Shown here in pieces: positions 43,083 to 53,555 of a stretch of DNA of 64,000 nucleotides. How positions within the stretch are numbered: the stretch's first letter is position 1; each line of letters begins with the position of its first letter. The translations under genes and the position numbers were made by a program. The stretch is from assembly GCA_016713125.1 (NCBI GenBank), contig JADJPT010000004.1:124001-188000 (forward strand). The letters are read 5' to 3'. The stretch comes from Betaproteobacteria bacterium. GTDB taxonomy: Bacteria; Pseudomonadota; Gammaproteobacteria; Burkholderiales; SG8-39. The notes beneath the pieces were generated by a model, which was given only the letters and a program-made list of their open reading frames with translations, searched no databases and was not told the DNA's origin.

Positions 43083-43505
43083 ATGAATTTCCGCAAGGGT
43101 CACGTCAGGGAGGAGCCGGAGATCAACCTGGTTCCGCTCATCGACGTGATGATGGTGATCCTGATCTTCCTGATGATCACCACCACCTACTCCAAGTACA
43201 CCGAGTTGCAGATCAACCTGCCCACCGCCGATGCCGAAAAGCAGCTCGAGCGCCCCAACGAGATCGCCGTGGTGGTCAGCGCCACCGGGCAGTACGTGAT
43301 CAACAAGACCTCGCTGGCCTTCACCACCATCGACGCCCTGGCCGCCGCGCTCAAGGGCGCGGGCGGCGAACAGAAGGACCCGGTGGTGGTGATCAGCGCC
43401 GATGCCACCGCCACGCACCAGTCGGTGGTGCGCGTGATGGAGGCGGCGCGCGCCGCAGGCTACGCGCAGATCACCTTCACCACGCAGGCGCAGGCCGGCA
43501 AGTAG
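43083..43505 (+). CDS. exbD: Biopolymer transport protein ExbD/TolR
   Basis: A 140-residue single-helix inner membrane protein: INLVPLIDVMMVILIFLMIT with the essential Asp in the helix, then a periplasmic domain (ELQINLPTADAEKQLERPNE, EIAVVVSATGQYVINKTSLA, VVVISADATATHQSVVRVME). Works with ExbB at the proton path. Order exbB-exbD-lpxK is standard in betaproteobacteria. No tonB is encoded in the window. Confidence 0.95.
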   Translation: MNFRKGHVREEPEINLVPLIDVMMVILIFLMITTTYSKYTELQINLPTADAEKQLERPNEIAVVVSATGQYVINKTSLAFTTIDALAAALKGAGGEQKDPVVVISADATATHQSVVRVMEAARAAGYAQITFTTQAQAGK

Positions 43506-43540
43506 CCTGCCGCGCGTCCCCGTCAGGCGGGGGTAACCGC

Positions 43541-44569
43541 ATGCAGTCCCGGCAGCAGTTCCTTCCCTCGCTCTGGCAGTCGCGCTCTGCGCTGGCGCGC
43601 CTGCTGTGGCCGGCGAGCCTCCTCTACGGACTGGTCGCGCGTCTGCGCCGCATGCTGTACGCACTGCGTCTGCTGCAGAGTGCGCGCATGCCGGTGCCGG
43701 TGGTGGTGGTCGGCAACATCGTCGCCGGCGGCAGCGGCAAGACGCCGCTGGTGCTGTGGATCGCCGAACATCTGCGCGCGCACGGGCTGCGGCCCGGCAT
43801 CGTCAGCCGCGGCCACGGCGGCAGCCTGGCCGCACAGGGCGCGGCGCCCGTCGAGGTGGGCATCGCCTCCGATCCGACGCTGGTCGGCGACGAGCCGTTG
43901 CTGCTTGCGCGGCGCGGCGGCTGCCCGGTCTGGGTGGGGCGCGAACGCGCGGCGGCCTGCCGCAGCCTGCTAGCAGCGCATCCGGAGTGCAACGTGCTGG
44001 TGCTCGACGACGGCCTGCAGCACTACCGCCTGCGCCGCGACATCGAGATCGCCGTGGTCGACGCGCGCCTGTTCGGCAACGGCTGGCTGCTGCCGGCAGG
44101 GCCGCTGCGCGAACCGGTCACGCGCCTGGCGCGCGTCGATGCGGTGGTGCTGAACGCCGGCGGGGCGCGGCGCCGCCGCTGCCGGACGGTGCGGCGCAGT
44201 CCTGCCATGCGCGTGAGCGGGCGCGAACTGGTGCGCCCTACCGACGGCTCGAAGACGGTGGATGTCGCCGCGCTGGGCGCGCGGCGCGTGCACGCGGTGG
44301 CCGGCATCGGCGAGCCGCGGCGTTTCTTTCGCCATCTCGAGGCGCTGGGTCTCGAGGTGGTTGCGCATGCCTTTCCCGACCACCACCGCTATGTCGCCGC
44401 CGATCTGGCCTTCGGCGAGGATCTGCCGGTGCTGATGACGGAGAAGGATGCAGTAAAATGCAGGGGTTTCGCGCAGCCGCATTTCTGGATGCTGCCGGTG
44501 CGCGCCGAACCCGACCCCGCGTTCGGCGAATTTCTGATCGGACGATTGCATGGACGCAAGACTGCTTGA
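43541..44569 (+). CDS. lpxK: Tetraacyldisaccharide 4'-kinase
   Basis: LpxK phosphorylates the lipid A disaccharide at the inner membrane. The 342-residue protein has an N-terminal membrane-associated helix, Walker A-like VVGNIVAGGSGKTPLVLWIA, RGHGGSL, DPTLVGDEPLLLARRGGCPV, VLVLDDGLQHYRLRRDIEIA, LLPAGPLREPVTRLARVD and VLMTEKDAVKCRGFA. Between about 44158 and 44205 the chain reads ARRRRCRTVRRSP, where the neighbouring frame gives a family-like APPLPDGAAQS; paired compensating indels are likely. ATG 43541 begins 35 bases after exbD. Its 3' end overlaps the Trm112 gene by 20 bases. Confidence 0.93.
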   Translation: MQSRQQFLPSLWQSRSALARLLWPASLLYGLVARLRRMLYALRLLQSARMPVPVVVVGNIVAGGSGKTPLVLWIAEHLRAHGLRPGIVSRGHGGSLAAQGAAPVEVGIASDPTLVGDEPLLLARRGGCPVWVGRERAAACRSLLAAHPECNVLVLDDGLQHYRLRRDIEIAVVDARLFGNGWLLPAGPLREPVTRLARVDAVVLNAGGARRRRCRTVRRSPAMRVSGRELVRPTDGSKTVDVAALGARRVHAVAGIGEPRRFFRHLEALGLEVVAHAFPDHHRYVAADLAFGEDLPVLMTEKDAVKCRGFAQPHFWMLPVRAEPDPAFGEFLIGRLHGRKTA

Positions 44570-44735
44570 GATCCTGGTGTGCCCGATCTGCAAGGGGCCG
44601 CTGGTGTACCGCAAGCCCGAGCAGGAACTGATCTGCAAGGCCGATCGCCTGGCATTCCCGATCAAGGATGGCATCCCGGTGATGCTCGAGGAGGACGCGC
44701 GCAAGCTCGATCCGCTCGAAGAGGTCGCCAGCTGA
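44550..44735 (+). CDS. Trm112 family protein
   Basis: A 61-residue small protein, LLEILVCPICKGPLVYRKPE then ELICKADRLAFPIKDGIPVM. The first two cysteines (CPIC) are kept, but the second pair seen in eukaryotic Trm112 is reduced to one Cys. The usual bacterial YcaR form is found between lpxK and kdsB, as here, where it may help methyltransferases; its bacterial role is not settled. Overlaps lpxK by 20 bases and is read in another frame. Confidence 0.92.
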   Translation: MDARLLEILVCPICKGPLVYRKPEQELICKADRLAFPIKDGIPVMLEEDARKLDPLEEVAS

Positions 44736-44761
44736 GCGCGCAGGCCGCCGCCGGCGGGCGC

Positions 44762-45529
44762 GTGCCGGCCTTCGTCGCCGTCGTCCCCGCCCGATACGCC
44801 TCCAGCCGTTTTCCCGGCAAGCCGCTGGTCGACATCGCCGGCAAGCCCATGGTGGTGCGGGTGGCCGAGCGCGCCGCGCTGAGCGGGGCGCAGCGCGTGG
44901 TGGTGGCCACCGACGACGCGCGCATCGCCGCGGCCTGCCGCGAGCACGCCCTCGAATGCCTGATGACGCGCGCCGACCACGCCACCGGCACCGATCGCAT
45001 CGCCGAGGCCGCGCATGCCCTGGGGCTGGCCGAACAGACCATCGTGGTCAACGTGCAGGGCGACGAGCCGCTGGTCGAGCCGGCGCTGGTCGCCGCAGTG
45101 GCGGCGGCGCTCGAGGCCGCCCCGGAAGCCAGCGTGGCCACCGCCTGCCATCCGATCACCGGCAGCGAGGAGCTGTTCAATCCCAACGTGGTGAAAGTCG
45201 TTCTCGATGCGCGCGGCCATGCCCTGTATTTCAGCCGCGCGCCGATCCCCTGGGCGCGTGAGGCCTGGAAGGACGGTCCGCGTGACGCGCCGGCGGGCCT
45301 GCCCTGTTACCGCCACATCGGCCTGTACGCCTATCGCGCCGGCTTTCTCGCGCGCTATGCCGGCCTGGCGCCCGCTCCGCTCGAGGCGTTCGAGGCGCTC
45401 GAGCAGCTGCGCGTGCTCTGGCACGGCGAGCGCATCGCGGTGGCGATCAGCGAAACGGTCGCGCCGCCGGGCGTCGACACGCCCGAAGATCTGGAGCGCC
45501 TGCGCCGCCTTGCGGTAAGCTGGCAGTGA
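44762..45529 (+). CDS. kdsB: 3-deoxy-manno-octulosonate cytidylyltransferase
   Basis: Activates Kdo as CMP-Kdo for lipopolysaccharide core assembly. The 255-residue protein has AVVPARYASSRFPGKPLVDI, VVVATDDARIAAACREHAL, MTRADHATGTDRIAEAAHAL, VVNVQGDEPLVEPALVAAVA, YFSRAPIPWAREAW, YRHIGLYAYRAGFLARYAGL and PPGVDTPEDLERLRRL. GTG 44762 starts just before the first strand; an in-frame CTG at the Trm112 stop is a weaker alternative. Part of the envelope operon exbB to adk. Confidence 0.95.
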   Translation: MPAFVAVVPARYASSRFPGKPLVDIAGKPMVVRVAERAALSGAQRVVVATDDARIAAACREHALECLMTRADHATGTDRIAEAAHALGLAEQTIVVNVQGDEPLVEPALVAAVAAALEAAPEASVATACHPITGSEELFNPNVVKVVLDARGHALYFSRAPIPWAREAWKDGPRDAPAGLPCYRHIGLYAYRAGFLARYAGLAPAPLEAFEALEQLRVLWHGERIAVAISETVAPPGVDTPEDLERLRRLAVSWQ

Positions 45530-45566
45530 GACAAGAACAGATGGCTATCGACCAGGGGAGGAGTAC

Positions 45567-46220
45567 GTGAGACTCATATTGTTGGGGCCGCCGGGCGCGG
45601 GCAAGGGCACGCAGGCCGCGTTCATCAAGCAGAAGTACGGCATTCCGCAGATCTCCACGGGCGACATGCTGCGCGCCGCCGTCAAGGCCGGCACGCCGCT
45701 GGGCCTGGCCGCCAAGAAGGTCATGGATTCCGGCGCCCTGGTGTCCGACGACATCATCATCGGTCTGGTCAAGGAGCGGCTCAAGGAGCCCGACTGCGCC
45801 CCCGGCTATCTGTTCGACGGCTTCCCGCGCACCATCCCGCAGGCCGACGCCATGCAGCACGCCGGCGTGGCCCTCGACTACGTGCTGGAGATCGACGTGC
45901 CGGACAGCGAGATCATCCTGCGCATGAGCGGGCGGCGCGTGCACCTGGCCTCGGGTCGCACTTATCACGTGAAGTTCAATCCGCCCAGGGTCGAAGGCAG
46001 GGACGATGTGACCGGCGAGGCGCTGATCCAGCGCGACGACGACAAGGAAGAGACCGTCAGGAAGCGCCTCGAGGTCTATCACTCGCAGACCAAGGCGCTG
46101 GTCGAGTACTACACCAGGCTGGCGGCCTCGGGCGACGCCAAGGCGCCCAGGCTGCGGCAGATCTCGGGACTGGGCAGCGTCGAGGAAATCACCGCGCGGG
46201 CCCTGGCTGCTCTCGCATAG
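45567..46220 (+). CDS. adk: Adenylate kinase
   Basis: Interconverts AMP, ADP and ATP. GTG 45567 opens RLILLGPPGAGKGTQAAFIK (P-loop); QISTGDMLRAAVKAGTPLG, LVSDDIIIGLVKERL, YLFDGFPRTIPQADAMQ and the long LID with RMSGRRVHLASGRTYHVKFN complete the core. The LID has no zinc cysteines, as usual for Gram-negative enzymes. The 217 residues match the long form. Ribosome site GGGGAGGAG lies upstream. Last gene of the lpxK operon; a GC-rich hairpin without T run lies at about 46239-46262. Confidence 0.97.
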   Translation: MRLILLGPPGAGKGTQAAFIKQKYGIPQISTGDMLRAAVKAGTPLGLAAKKVMDSGALVSDDIIIGLVKERLKEPDCAPGYLFDGFPRTIPQADAMQHAGVALDYVLEIDVPDSEIILRMSGRRVHLASGRTYHVKFNPPRVEGRDDVTGEALIQRDDDKEETVRKRLEVYHSQTKALVEYYTRLAASGDAKAPRLRQISGLGSVEEITARALAALA

Positions 46221-46359
46221 CGAACGACGTTGCAGGCAAGGGGGGCGCCGCCGGCGTCCCCCGCGCTCCCGGGCAGGTTTTCGGTTAAAATTCCGCGCTT
46301 TGTCGACGGCCGCCCACCGGCTCGCGACAGCCGCTTAGCAAAACAAAGGGAGATTCATC

Positions 46360-48437
<2,078 letters not shown>

Positions 48438-48448
48438 GGCGGATCGCG

Positions 48449-50233
48449 ATGCGCGAGGCGAAGGGCGGCTGCGGCCGCCCTTTGTTTTTCCGCCTGCTGT
48501 ACGGCCTGGCCTGCGCGCTGTCGCTGGGCTGTGGATCGGCGCAGGCGCAGCCCGATCCCGAGGGCGCCAGCGGCTGGCAGCCCAAGGCGCTGGCGCACGC
48601 GCAGCGCCAGATGGTCGCCGCCGCGCACCCGCTCGCCGTCGAAGCCGGGCTGCAGATCCTGCGCGTCGGCGGCAGCGCGGTCGATGCCGCCATCGCCACG
48701 CAACTCGTGCTCGGCCTGGTCGAACCGCAATCCTCCGGCCTGGGCGGCGGGGCGTTCCTGCTGCACTGGGACGCCGCGCAAGCCCGCGTCCGCAGCTACG
48801 ACGGTCGCGAGAGCGCACCGGCCGCGGCGCGGCCCGGGCGTTTCCTGGACGCGCTCGGCCGTCCGTTGCCGTATCACGAGGCGGTGGTCAGCGGTTTGTC
48901 GGTGGGTGTGCCCGGACTGCTGCGCATGCTGGAGCTCGCGCACGCGCGCCACGGGCGTCTGGCCTGGGCTGCGCTGTTCGCGCCGGCGATCCGCCTGGCG
49001 GAGGACGGTTTTCCGATGTCGCCGCGCCTGCACCGGCTGCTCTCGGGCGATCGCCACCTGCGCGAGGATCCGGCGGCGCGCGCGCTGTACTACGACGCCG
49101 CGGGCGGTGCCAGGACGGTGGGGGAGCGCATCGTCAATCCCGCCTACGCCGCCAGCCTGCGCGAGATCGCCGCACGCGGCGCCGACGCGTTCTACGGCGG
49201 CCAGATCGCGCGCGACATTGTCGCCGCAGTGCGCGCGCACCTGCGCCCGGGCGACCTCGCGCTTGCCGACCTGGCGGGCTATCGGGCGCGGGAGCGCGCG
49301 CCAGTGTGCGGACCGTTCCGCGCCTACCGCCTGTGCAGCATGGGCCCGCCGAGCGCGGGCGGCATCGGCGTGCTGCAGATCCTCGGCCTGCTCGAGCGCA
49401 GCGGCTTCGCAATGGCGATGCCCGACTCGGCGCAGGACTGGGAACGCGCGCTGCACCTGTACGCCGAGGCCGGCCGGCTGGCGTATGCCGACCGCGCGCG
49501 CTGGATCGCCGATCCGGATTTCGTGCCGCAGCCGGTCGAGGGCCTGCTCGCGCCGGCCTACCTCGATGAGCGCGCCGCGCTGATCGGCGAGCGTTCCATG
49601 GGCTGGGCGCGGCCGGGCACGCCGCGCGGTGCGCCGCTGGCCTGGGGGCCGGGCGGCGAGTCGGAAGCGGCCGGCACCAGCCATGTGTCGGTGGTCGATA
49701 CGCGTGGCGATGCGCTGGCCATGACCAGCACCATCGAGAGCCAGTTCGGCAGCCGCATCATGGTGCGCGGCTTCCTGCTGAACAACCAGCTCACCGATTT
49801 CTCCTTCAATCCCGAGTTCGAAGGCCGGCCGGCGGCCAACCGCGTCGAGCCCGGCAAGCGCCCGCGCAGTTCGATGGCGCCGACGCTGGTGTTCGGTCCC
49901 GAAGCCGTCCCCGCGGCCGGCCTGCGGCTGACGCTCGGCTCGCCGGGCGGCCCCGCGATCATCAACTATGTGGCCAAGGCCCTGGTCGGCACGCTGGCCT
50001 GGGGCCTGGACATCCAGGCGGCGATCTCGCTGCCCAACTTCGGCAGCGCCAACGGTCCGACGCTGATCGAGCGCGGTTCGCCCTGGGAGGAGCACGGCGA
50101 CGCGCTGGCCGCGCGCGGCCATATACTCTCGTTTCGTCCGCTGACCAGCGGCACGCAGGGCATCGAGACGCATGCCGGCGCGCTGCGCGGCGGCGCCGAC
50201 CCGCGGCGCGAGGGCGTGGCACGCGGCGACTGA
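48449..50233 (+). CDS. ggt: Gamma-glutamyltransferase
   Basis: A 594-residue periplasmic glutathione hydrolase/transpeptidase that self-cleaves to two subunits. Signal peptide near FFRLLYGLACALSLGCGSAQ; AHPLAVEAGLQILRVGGSAV, SGLGGGAFLLHWD, YDGRESAPAAARPGRFLDA, PPSAGGIGVLQILGLLE. The nucleophile Thr starts the small subunit at AGTSHVSVVDTRGDALAMTS; later NNQLTDFSFNPE, GKRPRSSMAPTLVF and LGSPGGPAIINYV. ATG 48449 places the hppA terminator inside the coding sequence; TTG 48482, directly before the signal peptide (L-F-F-R-L-L-Y), is a good alternative start. Confidence 0.95.
   Translation: MREAKGGCGRPLFFRLLYGLACALSLGCGSAQAQPDPEGASGWQPKALAHAQRQMVAAAHPLAVEAGLQILRVGGSAVDAAIATQLVLGLVEPQSSGLGGGAFLLHWDAAQARVRSYDGRESAPAAARPGRFLDALGRPLPYHEAVVSGLSVGVPGLLRMLELAHARHGRLAWAALFAPAIRLAEDGFPMSPRLHRLLSGDRHLREDPAARALYYDAAGGARTVGERIVNPAYAASLREIAARGADAFYGGQIARDIVAAVRAHLRPGDLALADLAGYRARERAPVCGPFRAYRLCSMGPPSAGGIGVLQILGLLERSGFAMAMPDSAQDWERALHLYAEAGRLAYADRARWIADPDFVPQPVEGLLAPAYLDERAALIGERSMGWARPGTPRGAPLAWGPGGESEAAGTSHVSVVDTRGDALAMTSTIESQFGSRIMVRGFLLNNQLTDFSFNPEFEGRPAANRVEPGKRPRSSMAPTLVFGPEAVPAAGLRLTLGSPGGPAIINYVAKALVGTLAWGLDIQAAISLPNFGSANGPTLIERGSPWEEHGDALAARGHILSFRPLTSGTQGIETHAGALRGGADPRREGVARGD
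48461..48489 (+). terminator. Intrinsic terminator downstream of hppA, inside annotated ggt 5' end
   Basis: Nine-bp stem AAGGGCGGC/GCCGCCCTT with TGCG loop, followed by TGTTTTT. It lies 24 bases after the hppA stop and overlaps the first codons of ggt if ATG 48449 is the start, which argues for the TTG 48482 start or for deliberate attenuation. Confidence 0.8.
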
Positions 50234-50254
50234 GCACCGCACATCTTGCCTTTT

Positions 50255-50318
50255 TCAGCAAGTCGATTGACCTGTAAGCCGCTCCTGGAGCGGATCTCGA
50301 GAAAATAAAGTTGAACAT
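50255..50318. repeat. Intergenic palindromic element, copy B
   Basis: Core CCGCTCC-T-GGAGCGG (50279-50293), then ATCTCGAGA and AAAGTTGAAC (50305-50316). Its reverse complement aligns with copy A over about 60 bases, including the GTCAATCGA block at 50260-50270 in inverted form. Sits between ggt and the DUF2237 gene; the DUF2237 ATG begins 3 bases beyond it. Confidence 0.7.
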
Positions 50319-50320
50319 TC

Positions 50321-50732
50321 ATGGCTGAGGAACAGGAAGACCAGGATGCGCCGGCGCTGCGCCCGCGCCAGCTGAACGTGTACGGCGAAGCGCTGCAGAC
50401 CTGCTGCATGCGCCCGCTGACCGGTTTCTACCGCACCGGCAGCTGCGAGACTTCGCGCGAGGACGCCGGCACGCACGTGGTGTGCGCCGAGATGAGCGCC
50501 GACTTCCTCGCCTATTCGGTGGCGCGCGGCAACGATCTGGTCACGCCGGCGCCGCAGTGGGGGTTTTCCCGGGCTCAAGCCCGGCGACCGCTGGTGCGTG
50601 TGCGCGTTGCGCTGGGTCGAGGCCATGCATGCCGGTGTGGCGCCGCCGGTGCGTCTGGAGGCCACGCACGCCAAGGCGCTGGAGTACGTGTCGCTGGCGA
50701 CGCTGGAGGCCTACGCGCTCGAGCCGCGCTGA
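50321..50732 (+). CDS. DUF2237 family protein (one frameshift)
   Basis: About 136 residues: NVYGEALQTCCMRPLTGFYR, TGSCETSREDAGTHVVCAEM, SADFLAYSVARGNDLVTPAP and, after a frame change at the T4 run 50564-50567 (one T too many), WGFPGLKPGDRWCVCALRWV, EAMHAGVAPPVRLEATHAKA, LEYVSLATLEAYAL. Conserved Cys, His and Trp blocks suggest a small metal-binding or cofactor-free domain; DUF2237 has no known function. The start lies 3 bases after element copy B. Convergent with gntK. Confidence 0.88.
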
Positions 50733-51261
50733 GCGAGGTCCGTGCGCGGCTGCGCCGCGCCGGGCGCCCCAGCCCCAGGCCCTCGAGCATGGCCTGCACG
50801 CACTCCGGCGGCGTAGCGGACACATCGATGCGCAATGCGCCGTCGCCGGGTTGCGGCGGCTCCAGCGTGGCGAACTGGCTGGCCAGCAGGCTGGCCGGCA
50901 TGTAGCGGTGCGCGCGCACCGCAAGTCGCGACTCGATCAGCGCACGGCTGCCTTCCAGGTGCACGAGCCGCGCGCTGCGCAGCGCGTGCAGCAGGCTAGC
51001 GCGATAGCTGCGCTTGAGCGCCGAGCAGGCCAGCACGGCGCAGGCCCCGCGCGCCTCGCGCTCGCGCAGCTCGGCATTCAGGCGCGCCAGCCAGGGCGCG
51101 CGATCGGCGTCCTCCAGCGGCTTGCCGGCCGACATCCTGGCGACGTTCTGCGGCGGGTGGAAGTCGTCGCCATCGAGGAATTCGCAGCCCAGCCGCGCGG
51201 CGAGCGCCGCGCCCAGCGTGCTCTTGCCGCTGCCCGACACGCCCATCACGACGACGATCAC
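50575..51261 (-). CDS. gntK: Gluconokinase (C-terminal extension probably artefactual)
   Basis: Phosphorylates gluconate to 6-phosphogluconate. The kinase core is complete: P-loop VVVMGVSGSGKSTLGAALAA, FLDGDDFHPPQNVARMSAGK, PLEDADRAPWLARLNAELRE, VLACSALKRSYRASLLHAL, LVHLEGSRALIESRLAVRAH, YMPASLLASQFATLEPPQPG. GntK proteins end near residue 170-180 (about base 50745); the open frame then runs on antisense over the DUF2237 gene to 50575. A one-base indel would place the stop at 50711, giving about 182 residues. The gnd gene on the same strand lies 13 bases upstream of its start; the two form an operon for gluconate use. Confidence 0.9.
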   Translation of the reverse strand: MIVVVMGVSGSGKSTLGAALAARLGCEFLDGDDFHPPQNVARMSAGKPLEDADRAPWLARLNAELREREARGACAVLACSALKRSYRASLLHALRSARLVHLEGSRALIESRLAVRAHRYMPASLLASQFATLEPPQPGDGALRIDVSATPPECVQAMLEGLGLGRPARRSRARTSLSAARARRPPASPATRTPAPWRAWPPDAPAAPHRHAWPRPSATRTRTSGRRA

Positions 51262-51274
51262 GCCGGCTGGTGAT

Positions 51275-52186
51275 TCAGCTGCGACGCGTCACCGCATGCC
51301 CGCCGAACCTGGCGCGCAGCACCGCGAGCAGGCGGCTCGCAAAGTCCGACCTGCCCTGGCTGGAGAAGCGCGCCATCAACGCCATCGAGATCACCGGTGC
51401 GGGCACGCCCTGCTCGACGGATTCGAGCACCGTCCAGCGGCCTTCGCCCGAGTCGGCCACCAGCGGCGCGGCCGCGGCCAGCGCCTCGTCGGCGGCCAGC
51501 GCCTCGACCGAGAGGTCGAGCAGCCAGGAACGCACCACGCTGCCGTGGCGCCAGGTCTCGGCCAGGCGCGCGAGGTCGATGTCGAACTCCTTGCGTCCCT
51601 CGAGCAGCGCGAAGCCCTCGGCATAGGCCTGCATCATTCCGTACTCGATGCCGTTGTGGATCATCTTGGCGAAATGTCCCGCGCCGCTGGGCCCGCAATG
51701 CAACCAGCCGGTTTCCGGGCCCGGTGCGAGGATCTTGGCGAACGGCTCGAAGATCTCGATCGACTTCGGCGTGCCGCCGAGCATCAGGCAGTAACCCTGC
51801 GCCAGGCCGTGTATGCCGCCGGACACGCCCGCATCGACGAAGCGCAGGCCGCGCTGCGAGAGCTGCAGCGCGCGATTCTTCGAATCCTTGTAGTACGCGT
51901 TGCCGCCGTCGACCAGCGTATCGCCCGAAGACAGCATGGGCAGCAGCTGGTCGATGGTGTCCTGCGTCGGCGAGCCGGCGGGCAGCATCAGCAGGATCAC
52001 GCGCTCGCCGGCCAGGTGCGCGGCCAGGTTGGCGAGGTTGTTCTCGATGGTGACGCGCGGTTCTCCGGCCAGCGCATCGCGCGCCGCGCGCTCGCGGTCG
52101 TAGGCCACCACGCGGGCGCCGCCGCGCGTCAGGCGGCGCGCCATGTTGGCGCCCATTTTTCCGAGTCCGACGATGCCGATCTGCAT
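51275..52186 (-). CDS. gnd: 6-phosphogluconate dehydrogenase, short NAD-dependent type
   Basis: Oxidatively decarboxylates 6-phosphogluconate to ribulose 5-phosphate. The 303-residue short (GndA-like) form: MQIGIVGLGKMGANMARRLT, VILLMLPAGSPTQDTIDQLL, LVDGGNAYYKDSKNRALQLS, RFVDAGVSGGIHGLAQGYCL, HCGPSGAGHFAKMIHNGIEY (catalytic Lys-His-Asn), and FASRLLAVLRARFGGHAV at the end. ATG 52186 (MQIG) is preferred over a start 7 codons upstream. Followed by gntK; their products are consecutive enzymes. Transcribed away from a Bug receptor gene. Confidence 0.95.
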   Translation of the reverse strand: MQIGIVGLGKMGANMARRLTRGGARVVAYDRERAARDALAGEPRVTIENNLANLAAHLAGERVILLMLPAGSPTQDTIDQLLPMLSSGDTLVDGGNAYYKDSKNRALQLSQRGLRFVDAGVSGGIHGLAQGYCLMLGGTPKSIEIFEPFAKILAPGPETGWLHCGPSGAGHFAKMIHNGIEYGMMQAYAEGFALLEGRKEFDIDLARLAETWRHGSVVRSWLLDLSVEALAADEALAAAAPLVADSGEGRWTVLESVEQGVPAPVISMALMARFSSQGRSDFASRLLAVLRARFGGHAVTRRS

Positions 52187-52224
52187 GATTTTCTCCCTGC
52201 GAAACACACTGCCCCCTGCGTCGA

Positions 52225-52252
52225 TTCTAGTCTCATTGCCGGAGGCTATAAT
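52225..52252 (+). promoter_or_regulatory. Candidate promoter of the Bug receptor gene
   Basis: Perfect -10 TATAAT (52247-52252) with a poor -35 TTCTAG (52225-52230) at 16 bases spacing, 38 bases before the start codon. Confidence 0.35.
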
Positions 52253-52289
52253 CCGCCCCGATGCACAAACCTATAAACGGAGGGGCAAG

Positions 52290-53249
52290 ATGAGAAATAT
52301 TGTTCTTAAGGCAGTGACGCTCGGACTGGTGCTGGCCGCCGGCGCCGCGCAGGCGCAGTTTCCGAGCAAGCCGATCCGCGTGATCGTGCCTTTCCCGGCC
52401 GGTTCGGCCACCGACACCATCACGCGCATCCTGGGCCAGTCGGTGGGCACGGCCATCGGCCAGACCATCGTGGTCGACAACAAGGCCGGCGCCGACGGCG
52501 CCATTGCCGCCACCGAAGTCGCCCGCGCGGCGCCCGATGGCTACACGCTGCTGATGGCGACCAACAGCCCGATGTCGGTGGTGCCGGCGATGAAGAAGAA
52601 TCCGCCGTACGACCCGGTCACCGACTTCGCGCCGGTCACCGACATCGGCCGCTACACCTTCTTTCTGTTCGCCAACGCCAACCTGCCGGCCAAGAACCTG
52701 CAGGAGCTGATCGCCTATGCCAAGGCCAACCCGGACAAGCTGAACTACGCCACCGGCAACACCACCGGCATCGTGTCCTTCGCGCAGATGAACGCGCTGG
52801 CCGGCGTGCGCATGGTGCATGTGCCGTACAAGGGTGAGCCGGCCGGCATCGCCGACCTGGTGTCGAACCGCGTGCAGCTGATGTTCGCTATGCCGATCAC
52901 CGGCGCGGCGCAGGTGCGTGACGGCAAGCTGCGCGCCATCGCCACTTCGCTGCCCAGACGCAGCCCGATCTTCCCCGACGTGCCGACCATGCACGAAGCC
53001 GGCATGCCGCAGTTCGCGATCGTATCGTGGGCGGGTCTGTTCGCGCCGGGCAAGACGCCCAAGGAAGTCGTCGATCGCCTGAACCGCGAGTTCGTCGCCG
53101 CGATGAAGCGGCCGGACGTGGTGGCGGCGATGGACAAGCAGGCGTTCTTCCTGACCCCGTCCACGCCGGAACAGCTGGCGGCCTACGTGAAGGAACAGAA
53201 GGACGCCTACACGCGCATCCTCAGGGAAGCGGGCATACAGCCCGAATAG
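52290..53249 (+). CDS. Bug-family tripartite tricarboxylate receptor (orphan)
   Basis: A 319-residue periplasmic receptor: signal peptide VLKAVTLGLVLAAGAAQA, then QFPSKPIRVIVPFPAGSATD, GQTIVVDNKAGADGAIAATE, VARAAPDGYTLLMATNSPMS, NYATGNTTGIVSFAQMNALA and SWAGLFAPGKTPKEVVDRLN. In contrast to the tctC at 35 kb it has the P-A-G-S-A-T-D ligand loop and no permease genes nearby. Betaproteobacteria carry many such orphan Bug receptors, which may serve shared permeases or signalling. Ligand unknown. The parvulin gene follows 24 bases downstream. Confidence 0.92.
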   Translation: MRNIVLKAVTLGLVLAAGAAQAQFPSKPIRVIVPFPAGSATDTITRILGQSVGTAIGQTIVVDNKAGADGAIAATEVARAAPDGYTLLMATNSPMSVVPAMKKNPPYDPVTDFAPVTDIGRYTFFLFANANLPAKNLQELIAYAKANPDKLNYATGNTTGIVSFAQMNALAGVRMVHVPYKGEPAGIADLVSNRVQLMFAMPITGAAQVRDGKLRAIATSLPRRSPIFPDVPTMHEAGMPQFAIVSWAGLFAPGKTPKEVVDRLNREFVAAMKRPDVVAAMDKQAFFLTPSTPEQLAAYVKEQKDAYTRILREAGIQPE

Positions 53250-53273
53250 ATTTCAACGAACCACGGAGCCATC

Positions 53274-53555
53274 ATGGCCAGTGCAACCGCAAGACACATC
53301 CTCGTCGACACCGAAGCGCAGTGCAACGAGCTCAAGAAGCAGATCGAAGGCGGCGCGGATTTCGGCGCCGTGGCCCGCGAGCATTCGTCCTGCCCGTCGG
53401 GCCGCGACGGCGGCGACCTCGGCGAATTCGGCCCCGGCATGATGGTTCCGGAATTCGACAAGGTGGTGTTCTCGGCCCCGGTCAACACCGTGCACGGCCC
53501 GGTCAAGACCCAGTTCGGCTACCACCTGCTGGAAGTCACCAGCCGCACGTCCTGA
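53274..53555 (+). CDS. Parvulin-type peptidyl-prolyl isomerase (single domain)
   Basis: A 93-residue PpiC-like rotamase domain with nothing else: TARHILVDTEAQCNELKKQI, GADFGAVAREHSSCPSGRDG, GDLGEFGPGMMVPEFDKVVF and TQFGYHLLEVTSR. The active-site His, Cys, Met, Phe and His pattern of parvulins is present. No signal peptide, so it acts in the cytoplasm. Its last 20 bases overlap the 3' end of the convergent miaA gene. Confidence 0.93.
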   Translation: MASATARHILVDTEAQCNELKKQIEGGADFGAVAREHSSCPSGRDGGDLGEFGPGMMVPEFDKVVFSAPVNTVHGPVKTQFGYHLLEVTSRTS